From the NCBI GenBank assembly GCA_030425205.1, contig JAUIAP010000029.1:17011-81010 (forward strand): a DNA stretch of 64,000 nt. Direction: 5' to 3'. Source of the DNA: Anaerolineae bacterium. GTDB lineage: Bacteria; Chloroflexota; Anaerolineae; Promineifilales; Promineifilaceae. The translations under genes were made by a program, and so were the position numbers. How positions within the stretch are numbered: position 1 is the first letter of the stretch; the number at the start of each line of letters is the position of its first letter. Under the pieces are notes generated by a model. That model searched no databases. It had not been told where the DNA came from and saw nothing but the letters and a program-made list of their open reading frames with translations. Positions 43,187 through 51,292 of this stretch are shown one piece after another.

Positions 43187-43229
43187 GATTTACGATTTAC
43201 GAGTCTGTCGGCTTCGTAAATCGTAAATC
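43187..43229. repeat. Tandem GATTTAC units as a 16-bp inverted repeat
   Basis: GATTTACGATTTACGA (43187-43202) is exactly inverted at 43214-43229. More units flank it (GGATTTACGAG at 43172, GCAAATCGTAAATGC after it). It lies between the MFS and FGE genes. Confidence 0.7.
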
Positions 43230-43262
43230 GCAAATCGTAAATGCATCAAAGGATAAATCTAA

Positions 43263-44195
43263 ATGACCAATCGTTGCTGCGCCGTTAGCCGTCCTCCAAG
43301 CTCACAGCTCTCTGACGAGCAAGCTATCATCGACACAATCGCCACGTCAACCGACGGCATGGTGCGGCTCGCTGGTGGCTCATTTCTGATGGGTAGCAAT
43401 GATGCGACCTTTCCCAGCGATGGGGAAGGCCCCGTGCGCGAGGTGTCGCTTGACCCGTTTTGGATTGACGAAACGGCAGTCACCAACGCGCAATTCGCCG
43501 AATTTGTGGCGCAAACGGGGTATGTCACAGAGGCGGAACGCTTCGATTGGTCGTTCGTCTTCTATCTATTCTTGCCACCCGAACTGCAAAACAATGCCGC
43601 CGTGCCGTCTGCCCCGTGGTGGCGACAGGTGTACGGCGCGACGTGGCGACAGCCCGAAGGCAAGCACAGCAATATTGACAAGCGTGCCGATCATCCCGTC
43701 GTGCATGTGTCGTGGAATGACGCGCTGGCCTACGCGACATGGTGCGGCAAGCGGTTGCCGACGGAATCAGAATGGGAGTTTGCGGCACGCGGCGGATTGC
43801 GCCAAAAGCGATATCCGTGGGGAGATGTGCTAACGCCGCAGGGAAAACATCAGTGCAACATTTGGCAGGGCAAGTTTCCAGAAAAAAATACGGGTCGTGA
43901 TGGGTTTTTGGGGACGTGTGGCGTGCGGGCTTTTCGGCCGAATCGTTACGGCCTCTACAACATGAGCGGCAACGTCTGGGAGTGGTGTTCTGACTGGTTT
44001 CACCCGACCTTCCGCCAATATGATTCCGCATCCAATCCGCACGGCCCACCTGCTGGCACCGCCAAAGTGGTCAAAGGTGGCTCCTATCTCTGCCACAAAT
44101 CATACTGCAACCGCTACCGCGTCAGCGCACGCACCCACAACACACCCGACAGCACGACGGGACATATGGGCTTTCGCTGTGTGCTAACAGCCTAA
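43263..44195 (+). CDS. Formylglycine-generating enzyme (sulfatase maturase)
   Basis: This 310-residue copper oxidase-type maturase converts the sulfatase cysteine to formylglycine. The FGE fold signs are all present: MVRLAGGSFLMGS, VTNAQFAEFVAQTGY, PVVHVSWNDALAYATWCGKRLPTESEWEFAARGG, NMSGNVWEWCSDWF. The two catalytic cysteines are Cys277 and Cys282 in GGSYLCHKSYCNRYR, as in active FGE; paralogues without maturase activity lack them. AAAGGA precedes the ATG. It clusters with the sulfatase it probably activates. Confidence 0.93.
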   Translation: MTNRCCAVSRPPSSQLSDEQAIIDTIATSTDGMVRLAGGSFLMGSNDATFPSDGEGPVREVSLDPFWIDETAVTNAQFAEFVAQTGYVTEAERFDWSFVFYLFLPPELQNNAAVPSAPWWRQVYGATWRQPEGKHSNIDKRADHPVVHVSWNDALAYATWCGKRLPTESEWEFAARGGLRQKRYPWGDVLTPQGKHQCNIWQGKFPEKNTGRDGFLGTCGVRAFRPNRYGLYNMSGNVWEWCSDWFHPTFRQYDSASNPHGPPAGTAKVVKGGSYLCHKSYCNRYRVSARTHNTPDSTTGHMGFRCVLTA

Positions 44196-44220
44196 GCCAC
44201 AATGCGGTACGGAAACAAAA

Positions 44221-44244
44221 TGACCTGTCTGGTATGACAGGTCA
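44221..44244. terminator. Hairpin terminator after FGE
   Basis: TGACCTGTC / GACAGGTCA form a 9-bp stem with a 6-nt loop and are followed by CATCGTTTTA. It probably ends the GH3-sulfatase-MFS-FGE cluster. Confidence 0.6.
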
Positions 44245-44353
44245 CATCGTTTTATGTGGTACGTGATGCGTGTTTTTCACGCACTACTTACCATGATTAT
44301 TATCCCCGCGGGGTCTAATACCCGCCCGCTCTGCGGGGTCCGTAACTCTGAGC

Positions 44354-44429
44354 AAAATCCGTACCCGAAGGGGCAAAATTCCGTAATACTCCGTCCGCTT
44401 GCGGCGGAGATAGGAATTTTGAGGATTTT
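44354..44429. other. Nested intergenic hairpin
   Basis: AAAATCC (44354-44360) pairs with GGATTTT (44423-44429). Inside, AAAATTCC (44375-44382) pairs with GGAATTTT (44413-44420), and inside that CTCCGTCCGC faces GCGGCGGAG. It lies between convergent genes. Confidence 0.6.
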
Positions 44430-44463
44430 GGTTTTATTGCCGTTAAATGGCCTCAATGGGTAA

Positions 44464-47400
44464 TCAAGCGCGATAGTACCACTTGCTAAACCACATGCCG
44501 ATGAATAAAAGCAGCGTCACACCAATCAGCATAAATGGCGTTGCTGTCGTGCTGCTCGTCGTGCGGACGGCAACGGCAGTTGGCACACCGTTGGTCAGCT
44601 GTACAGTCAGCGGTTCTGCACCGGCGCGACTGAGAACGATGGTTTCTGTCGCTCGGCCGCGACTGGCCGGCATCTCAAACTGAATCAAACGACCGTCTGC
44701 GCTTGTCTCCACAGCCGTTGCGGGGTCGCCATTGACCATCACGTGTGTGTTGCGCCAGAGGTTGTCGCCGACGAGCGTGATCGGCGCGGTCGGGTCATTC
44801 GGGTCACGTTGGGGAACGCTGTCCACTTCTGGTTGACAACCGAGCGCAGCTTGTGTGCCTTGCAAGACGGCTGGCATCTCGTCCCGATCTTCCCACAGGA
44901 GCAGGTCGCCCGATGTGCCTTGCGCGATGTCGTGCGCGATGCTCGTCACCAATGGCTGACTTTGCGAGTCGAGCGGTGGTGCGAGGAGTGGCACGACGGC
45001 GACGTTGTTGGCGAGGGCAGTGGTGACGGCGTTTTCGGCCGAAATCACATCTGCCTCATTAACTGGGTTGCCATCCTGCGGTCCCTGATTGCTAATCGGC
45101 ACAATCACGCGAGTATAGTCATCTTTCCAATCGAGGTGGGCAGAGACACTTTCAATCGCTGCGCCCCAATCAGCGTGGTCGTTGACGCTGTTGTCGGGAT
45201 CAATTGCGCGCACGCTCGTCGTCGCGCAAAGTTGCTGCCCGTTGATGCCGATGACATCGTACGCAACCGTCATCCCCATCGCCTCTAGGTCGCTCACCCA
45301 TGTTGGAATCGCGCTGCACGCCGTTGGATTCCAAGGGGTCATCTCTGGATCGGAGTAGTCGATCAGGAATGCGATGTGGAGTTGTTCACGGTTGTCGCTG
45401 CACATCTGGTCTTTGATGATGAAGTTAATCGCCGTCTCATCGACCAAGTTGCCGCTATCGGTCGCCCGCAGTTCGAGCGAATGCACGCCAACCGTTAAGT
45501 CGCTCATCAGTATTTCCTCGCCCGCACCAAACGCATTGCCGTCGAGCGTCCATTGCAGCCCGTTGGTCGAATCGACGCTGCCATCTTCCTCATCCCACGC
45601 GCCACCTTCTGCGCGAATCGCCATGCCTGTTGGGAAGGTCGCACCGTTGCGGGGTGCGTCGATGTGGGCGAGCGGTGGATTGTTGCGGAGTGAGAAGCCG
45701 CGATCTGAGACATCACTGCCCGTGCGCAAGCCGTCGCTGGCGATGACGCGCACCAAGGCGGTCATTCCTTTGGAACCGGGAATAAAGCTGGTGTCGCTGA
45801 TGCTCAACGCAGGTGTGTAGATGTCGGTCGCCAAGATGTGCCACGTCGTGCCGTCGTCCGCGCTGTATTGGACGGTGTAAACGAGGTCGTCGCCGTCGTC
45901 ATCACTGGCTGTCCATTCCACATCGAGCGAACCCGCGAATGATTCGCCACCGTTGGGTGATGTCACCTCGACGACGGGCGGGTTGGCACTGACGGGACGG
46001 CTAACGACACTGCCGTTGCCGTCGGCTAATTCAACGCTGGCGGTGTTGGCATCCCATGGGATGATGAGCGTGAAGGGGCGCGCGGCGTTGTCGGTGTCAT
46101 CGAGTGCGGGCGGGGTGAAATTATCGGCCGAAATTACCCCATTGCCCCCATCGCGCAAAATCAATTGCAGTGGCTCAACCTCTGGATCGACATTGGGCAG
46201 ATACTTTTCGACTTTGTGCGCCTGCAATGTGTTGCCGGGTAGGACAAAGCCAAACTCAAAGTCACCTTTGCCCGTCGTCGGTGTGTAGACACCGGTGATA
46301 GCGAGCGTCTCACCAGCGGCAATCGCGGCTGGCGCATAACGCGCACTGCTGCGGAAGGGATAGTCGAGGATCGCCTCGTAGGTATAGTCGGATGGCCAGC
46401 GGCCGATACCCGTGCTCATCGCGTAAGAGAGCAGATCGCCCGCCTCGCTTGTGCCGATAATCATGTTGTCTACGCTGTCGAAGCCAAAGTTGTGCGTGTT
46501 AGAGAAGGTGACGCCAATGGTGCAGGGATTGTAAGGATAGTTGTTGTCCGTACTTGCAGGATCACCACAATCGACGTGCTTGCGATTTTTGTTGTGGCCT
46601 AACTCATGTGCCAGTGTCGAACCACCGTGCGGTGCATACCATGGTGCGACATCCTGCAAGTTTTTGAAGTCTGGATCGACGTTCATCACGCCCAGTGCGT
46701 TGTAGCCGGGACGGTTGCCCAACCCACCCGACGACGTTTCATCGGGATGCACCATGCCAAAGAAGTGCGCTTTGCCGCATTGTTGCCACTGGTTGTGGTT
46801 GTGCCAGATGTCGTACCAGCCGAGTCGCGCCAACACTTTCCAATCATCCTGCATATCATCCAGCTCATACGGGCCGCCGCATGGATAGGGGAAAATCCCC
46901 GCCCAGCACACTTGTGTCTCCGAAATTTTGCCACCCACGTCGATCAGGATTTCGGGGAACGGCAACTGGGCTTCCGCGCTGTTGACAATATCGACAAAGC
47001 CGGGATCGCCAGCGGAGGCGGTCGTCGGTGACGTTTCGACCTGCACCATTTCGACACAGAGCGGGTCTTGATCGAGGAAGGTGCGCGTCATGACCAGTTC
47101 ATTGTTGTTCAACTCAAATTCGTTAACCGCGCCACTGGGATTGACGACGGCACGGAATTCGACCGAGCCATCGAGCCATGACGGCGGCAACCAGAAGTTA
47201 AACGTCGTATCGCGGTCGAAGCGGTCGATGGGGGCGTTGTGTTTGAGGTACAGCTCGGGGTCGATAGGGGTGAGTGGCGAGTCGGGTAGGGGGGCGCCGT
47301 TGCGTTCGCCGTGAAGTTCGGCCGAAACAGTGACACCGGGCAACAACCCATGCACCTCAGTGAGCGACGCATAAAAGCGCACAAACGTCGGCTTTTCCGC

Positions 47401-48522
47401 TACCAGCATTACGCTGCTTTCCAAATCCTGCACCGTTTGCGTGATTTCGAGATTGTTAGCGACCAAATCGACAGCGACCCCGTTCGCGTTGAGTGGTAAA
47501 CGATAGACGCCGCCGCTCATCGTCCAGTAGACGTGGCTATCGGTCAGATGTACACCGCCCGGCCCCAACGCGCCGAGCACGATGTCGTCAATTGCGCCGC
47601 CACCAATTGGTAAGCGTCGAATGCGTCCATCGTAACCGCCCGTTGTGTCGGAGTAGAAAATCTGCGTGTCGTTGACGGCAATCGCGCCACCCATGTAATG
47701 TTCATGCGCGGGGGCTAAAAATGTCAGCCCATTGCCATTTTTGTCGAGTTTGCCGACACGCCCTGTGCCGATTTCGGTGAAGTAGAGGTGGGTATTATCG
47801 GCCGAAATCGCCCGCGCATCATCCAGCCCATCCCCTGCCGTCGCAATGATCGTAATCGCGCCGCCATCTTTTGGCGTCTTCCGCAGCGTCGCCTCGCCCG
47901 GCTCTTCCAGCAGCTCATTGCCGATGGCCGACGCCAGCCAAAAGACGTGCGAATCATCGACGACGAGATCGCGCATAAAGTAGCTGCTGTCTGGCTCGAA
48001 GTAGTCGGCGATTAGCTCGACCGCGCCACCCGCTTTGGGCCAGCGATAAATCTCGTCATTGTCGCCCGCCGCACCGTTGTTGGCCCAGTAGAGATGAGTT
48101 GCGTCTTGTGTGAAGCCGCCGCAGCAGGTGTCGGTGGCGATCAACTCGGTCGCACCACCGCTGACGGGGATGCGCTTGATGTCGTTGTCGCCATCACGGA
48201 AATAGACATATTGGTTGTCCGCGATGAGTCCTTTCGGGTGAAAATCACAGCGTTCGAGCAGTGAGAGTTCGCCCCCACCGCCCATATTGACGCGCCGCAA
48301 TACAGTCATCGATTGGCCGGGATCATAGGCGCAACTTTCCCCAAAGCCGCGATTGGCGACGAAAACGTGTGTGTCGTTCAACGCGAGACCGCGTGGACCA
48401 AAGCCCGTGCTGATCTCCTCTGGCGCAGCGTCGGGCGCAGCGGCATGCGTGATCGGTTGATCACGTTGTTTGAAGAGCAGGATTGTGCCTGCAATTAAGA
48501 GTAGTAACAGAATGCGTTTCAT
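44464..48522 (-). CDS. Secreted beta-propeller metalloprotease with C-terminal anchor
   Basis: This 1352-residue protein has a signal peptide (MKRILLLLLIAGTILLF...). Residues 40-370 are repeated YWTMSGGVYRLP/IKRIPVSGG strands typical of a beta-propeller. Then a beta-sandwich (CARDB-like) and a protease domain with HELGHNKNRKH (His639, Glu640, His643, His649), an HExxHxxxxxH metzincin-type site. LLSYAMSTG may be the Met-turn. Ig-like domains and a von Willebrand A-like part (LHIAFLIDYSD) follow. It ends in VPTAVAV, a membrane helix and KWYYR. AGGGAG fixes the start; another ATG lies nine codons earlier. Confidence 0.83.
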   Translation of the reverse strand: MKRILLLLLIAGTILLFKQRDQPITHAAAPDAAPEEISTGFGPRGLALNDTHVFVANRGFGESCAYDPGQSMTVLRRVNMGGGGELSLLERCDFHPKGLIADNQYVYFRDGDNDIKRIPVSGGATELIATDTCCGGFTQDATHLYWANNGAAGDNDEIYRWPKAGGAVELIADYFEPDSSYFMRDLVVDDSHVFWLASAIGNELLEEPGEATLRKTPKDGGAITIIATAGDGLDDARAISADNTHLYFTEIGTGRVGKLDKNGNGLTFLAPAHEHYMGGAIAVNDTQIFYSDTTGGYDGRIRRLPIGGGAIDDIVLGALGPGGVHLTDSHVYWTMSGGVYRLPLNANGVAVDLVANNLEITQTVQDLESSVMLVAEKPTFVRFYASLTEVHGLLPGVTVSAELHGERNGAPLPDSPLTPIDPELYLKHNAPIDRFDRDTTFNFWLPPSWLDGSVEFRAVVNPSGAVNEFELNNNELVMTRTFLDQDPLCVEMVQVETSPTTASAGDPGFVDIVNSAEAQLPFPEILIDVGGKISETQVCWAGIFPYPCGGPYELDDMQDDWKVLARLGWYDIWHNHNQWQQCGKAHFFGMVHPDETSSGGLGNRPGYNALGVMNVDPDFKNLQDVAPWYAPHGGSTLAHELGHNKNRKHVDCGDPASTDNNYPYNPCTIGVTFSNTHNFGFDSVDNMIIGTSEAGDLLSYAMSTGIGRWPSDYTYEAILDYPFRSSARYAPAAIAAGETLAITGVYTPTTGKGDFEFGFVLPGNTLQAHKVEKYLPNVDPEVEPLQLILRDGGNGVISADNFTPPALDDTDNAARPFTLIIPWDANTASVELADGNGSVVSRPVSANPPVVEVTSPNGGESFAGSLDVEWTASDDDGDDLVYTVQYSADDGTTWHILATDIYTPALSISDTSFIPGSKGMTALVRVIASDGLRTGSDVSDRGFSLRNNPPLAHIDAPRNGATFPTGMAIRAEGGAWDEEDGSVDSTNGLQWTLDGNAFGAGEEILMSDLTVGVHSLELRATDSGNLVDETAINFIIKDQMCSDNREQLHIAFLIDYSDPEMTPWNPTACSAIPTWVSDLEAMGMTVAYDVIGINGQQLCATTSVRAIDPDNSVNDHADWGAAIESVSAHLDWKDDYTRVIVPISNQGPQDGNPVNEADVISAENAVTTALANNVAVVPLLAPPLDSQSQPLVTSIAHDIAQGTSGDLLLWEDRDEMPAVLQGTQAALGCQPEVDSVPQRDPNDPTAPITLVGDNLWRNTHVMVNGDPATAVETSADGRLIQFEMPASRGRATETIVLSRAGAEPLTVQLTNGVPTAVAVRTTSSTTATPFMLIGVTLLLFIGMWFSKWYYRA

Positions 48523-48644
48523 GGTTATCTCCCTAGAAAATAGCTGCAAATCGTGCGCATTGCATGGCTGTTTTCAGCGTTTACTTGTGATCACAACGTT
48601 CTTTAACGGCTGTGATAGGGATAGATTAATAGATTTGGCGGGAG

Positions 48645-48671
48645 AAAAGTCTGATCGACTGTCAGACTTTT
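48645..48671. terminator. Bidirectional intrinsic terminator
   Basis: AAAAGTCTGA / TCAGACTTTT form a 10-bp stem with a 7-nt loop, between the SDR gene and the metalloprotease gene. Confidence 0.75.
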
Positions 48672-48773
48672 ATGCTAAATGCTTCCAAATGGACAATGCG
48701 CTGTCGTAGAGTCTCGTTGCGGATGCGGCTTAAGGGCGGTTTAAGCAACGAGATCACATTGTGCAGAATGGGA

Positions 48774-49595
48774 TTATCTTAACTTTGAAGATGTATCTGG
48801 GATGTCGGGTGTTGCTTCTGGAATGGGACTGATGAGCGTCCATCCGCCATCGACCATGATCGTCTGGCCCGTGATGTGACGCGCTTGGGGCGTCGCCAAA
48901 AACAGAGCCGTCTCGACGATATCTTCCACTTGTGCAACCCGCTGATTCGGGGCAACGCCCTGCCAGTTGGTATCGTAGCTGGGATCATCCGCCATCGTCC
49001 GTTCGGTGACGGTCGCGCCGGGCGCAATGGCGTTGACGGTTATGCCATGTGCGCCTAGCTCCACAGCGAGAACGCGAGCAAGCTGCTGGATGCCCGCCTT
49101 GGTCATGCCATACGCATTGAGGTTGGGATAGGCTTGGTTGCCTGTCACTGACGACATGAAGATGAGCCGTCCGCTTTTTGTGCCTGTTTTAATCATGGCG
49201 CGGGCGGCTGCCTGCGCTGTGAAAAAGGTTCCGCGCAGATTCACCGCTGTGACACGGTCAAACGCTTCTGGCGTATAGTCGAGAAATCGGCCGAAATGGC
49301 TAAGTCCTGCATTGGCAATTGCAACATCGAGTCGCCCATGCTTATGGCTGACCGCATCGATCATTGTGCGAACGGCCGCCACCTCTGCCGTGTCGAACCC
49401 ATAGGGTGTGACAGCCTCAGCGCAAACCTGCTCGTTGATCTTGTGCGCCGCCGCTATTGCCAGATCACCGTCGAGATCATTCAAGGCAACTTTCGCGCCA
49501 GCCTTCGCAAATGCCAAACAAAGCCCATAGCCAATGCCCTGACCGGCACCCGTCACAACGACAACATACTCGTCAAATGATTTCATATCGGTCAA
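48774..49595 (-). CDS. Short-chain dehydrogenase/reductase
   Basis: This 273-residue NAD(P)-dependent oxidoreductase is of the classical SDR type. The cofactor loop TGAGQGIG is at 15-22, NAG at 95-97, catalytic Ser149, and Tyr162-x3-Lys166 (YGMTK). Asp40 after the second strand suggests NAD preference. The start is TTG at 49595: it overlaps the stop of a 30-codon ORF by four bases (TTGA), a layout that suggests translational coupling. An ATG three codons later is the alternative. The substrate is unknown. Confidence 0.88.
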   Translation of the reverse strand: MTDMKSFDEYVVVVTGAGQGIGYGLCLAFAKAGAKVALNDLDGDLAIAAAHKINEQVCAEAVTPYGFDTAEVAAVRTMIDAVSHKHGRLDVAIANAGLSHFGRFLDYTPEAFDRVTAVNLRGTFFTAQAAARAMIKTGTKSGRLIFMSSVTGNQAYPNLNAYGMTKAGIQQLARVLAVELGAHGITVNAIAPGATVTERTMADDPSYDTNWQGVAPNQRVAQVEDIVETALFLATPQARHITGQTIMVDGGWTLISPIPEATPDIPDTSSKLR

Positions 49596-49684
49596 CTTTC
49601 CTTCAGGGTCCCCGTCCCGCTCGTCGGCGCGTTCAGAATTGGGTCGTCACCATTGAGCAGATCGCATAGTGCTGTGTATAGCAT
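49592..49684 (-). CDS. 30-codon ORF coupled to the SDR gene
   Basis: This short ORF begins MLYTALCDLLNGDDPILN and ends in TLKES. It has a strong ribosome site (AAGGAAA) and its TGA overlaps the SDR start codon. Either it is a leader peptide that lets ribosomes reach the TTG start, or it is the tail of a lost upstream gene. No family recognised. The remainder of 49685-49967 shows no further gene. Confidence 0.4.
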   Translation of the reverse strand: MLYTALCDLLNGDDPILNAPTSGTGTLKES

Positions 49685-49967
49685 GGTGTTTCCTTGCAAT
49701 AGGCCAATCTCATCCCGATCTGTTTCAGCGAGCATGACCAATTTGGCATTATCCTACACCAACATGTAAGGATTGACCCGTTCAAGTTTTTATCCAAAAA
49801 GTGTATGTCTTCCCATCAATATGCTGGCTCTGCGGAATTGCACAGGGTGTTAGGATGAATGGGGATGCATACGGTACACTATTGAACGGATGGATTGCGC
49901 AAGTAGACATTATCTCAGTTGTCGGGTGAAAATGAGACAATAATTTCATGATTTGTGAGGTGATTCA

Positions 49968-50531
49968 ATGAGCCAATGGGATAGCAAAACAGCGGAATGG
50001 TATGCAGAAAAATACGGCGACTACGCCACAAACCGTTTGGGGATTGAGGCGTTGCAATTCGCACCAGATCACACCATCGTCGATATTGGCTGTGGCACGG
50101 GGTCCGCGTTGCGACATGCCGCCCAATATGTCACAGATGGCAAGCTGATCGGCATTGATCCGATAGCGAGAATGGTCGAAATTGCGCAGATGCAAACGGC
50201 ATCCCATTCAGCCGCCGATCGCATTGTCTACCATCAATCTGGTGCCGAATCGTTACCTGTAGAAGATGCGAGTGCCGATTATGTGCTTGCCTTCGACTCG
50301 TTTGACCATTGGCAAGATCAATTGCAGGGTTTGCAAGAGGTTCGCAGAATTCTCAAGCCAGACGGTTCTTTTGTGGTTGTCAAAGACGGTGGGTTGCCCA
50401 ACGGTGCAGAAGCGCGTCGTCTATTCATGGACAAGCTATTGACGGCCGGCTTCACGGTTGTCTCGGAGCAAACGATCACTGATGAAGATATCGTGTTTAT
50501 GCAATGGGTCTGTCAGGTGAGTATGGTGTGA
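49968..50531 (+). CDS. Class I SAM-dependent methyltransferase
   Basis: This 187-residue soluble enzyme of the Methyltransf_11 kind has motif I VDIGCGTGS at 38-46, the acidic residue after strand 2 in IGIDPIARM, and motif IV VLAFDSFDHW. These motifs fit small-molecule methylation; no DNA methylase motif (NPPY or PCQ) is present. GAGGTG precedes the ATG. It converges on the TetR gene and overlaps it by 35 bp. The substrate is unknown. Confidence 0.85.
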   Translation: MSQWDSKTAEWYAEKYGDYATNRLGIEALQFAPDHTIVDIGCGTGSALRHAAQYVTDGKLIGIDPIARMVEIAQMQTASHSAADRIVYHQSGAESLPVEDASADYVLAFDSFDHWQDQLQGLQEVRRILKPDGSFVVVKDGGLPNGAEARRLFMDKLLTAGFTVVSEQTITDEDIVFMQWVCQVSMV

Positions 50532-51159
50532 GCTCTCGAAATGAAACATCCCCGACAACGGGAACCCGCCCCAAAAAGCCAAATATACCCGTTTCTGTCA
50601 GTCGCAACGTTACCATTGCCAACACCGTCACATCTTCATTCGACCCAGATTCCAACCACCAGACGATTGCCCCAACGACCAACTCCGCGACAGTGTTCGC
50701 AATCATCTGTGGTGATGCTGGACTAATTCTGTCTGAGTAAAATGCGCGCTGGGTGCCATCCTGCATCCATGTGTTTAACACCACCCCCGCGATCACACGC
50801 CGTATTTGCGAGCGCACTTTTCCACCTGCCCCCGTTGCAAATAGCACCTGATAAAAACCGCGATGTTCTGCTACATGCGTATATAACGCAACCATATTCT
50901 TGTAGCTGATTTCTGATGTGCTTTGCTTGACACGTTCGTTTGGGAATATCAATTTGTCCTTGACCTGCTCTATCAATAGCTCAGCGCAATCCAATAACAG
51001 TCGTTCTTTTGTACGATAGTGCCGATGTACGGTCACGCGCGTGCAGCCTGCACATTGCGCGATCTCTTCCATCGAGATCGACTCATATAATTTGTCATCA
51101 AGTAAGCTGAAAAGGGCTTGCTGGAGCCGCTGTTTGGTCTGTTCAGAACGCGTAGCCAT
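50497..51159 (-). CDS. TetR-family regulator
   Basis: This 220-residue repressor has a TetR helix-turn-helix at about 8-55 (RLQQALFSLLDDKLYESISMEEIAQCAGCTRVTVHRHYRTKERLLL) and a ligand-binding helical rest (DUF-type C-terminal domain). GAGGAGA precedes the ATG. It may control the divergent giant surface protein gene 133 bp away or itself. The ligand is unknown. Confidence 0.88.
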   Translation of the reverse strand: MATRSEQTKQRLQQALFSLLDDKLYESISMEEIAQCAGCTRVTVHRHYRTKERLLLDCAELLIEQVKDKLIFPNERVKQSTSEISYKNMVALYTHVAEHRGFYQVLFATGAGGKVRSQIRRVIAGVVLNTWMQDGTQRAFYSDRISPASPQMIANTVAELVVGAIVWWLESGSNEDVTVLAMVTLRLTETGIFGFLGRVPVVGDVSFRELTPYSPDRPIA

Positions 51160-51292
51160 TTGATCTCCTCAAACGATACCCACTATTGTTACAACTGTAT
51201 CATTTAGGTGTACAAAAGTCAGCACTCGCTACTTATACTGCTGAATACAGCTGCGCTGGAGACGTTTTCACCACGAGGATAAGTAGCGAACT

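Noticed and set aside
49968..50531. Methyltransferase as the modifier of TCGGCCGA
   Set aside because: It has small-molecule methyltransferase motifs and no DNA target-recognition region or DNA-methylase catalytic motif, and its own region lacks the palindrome.
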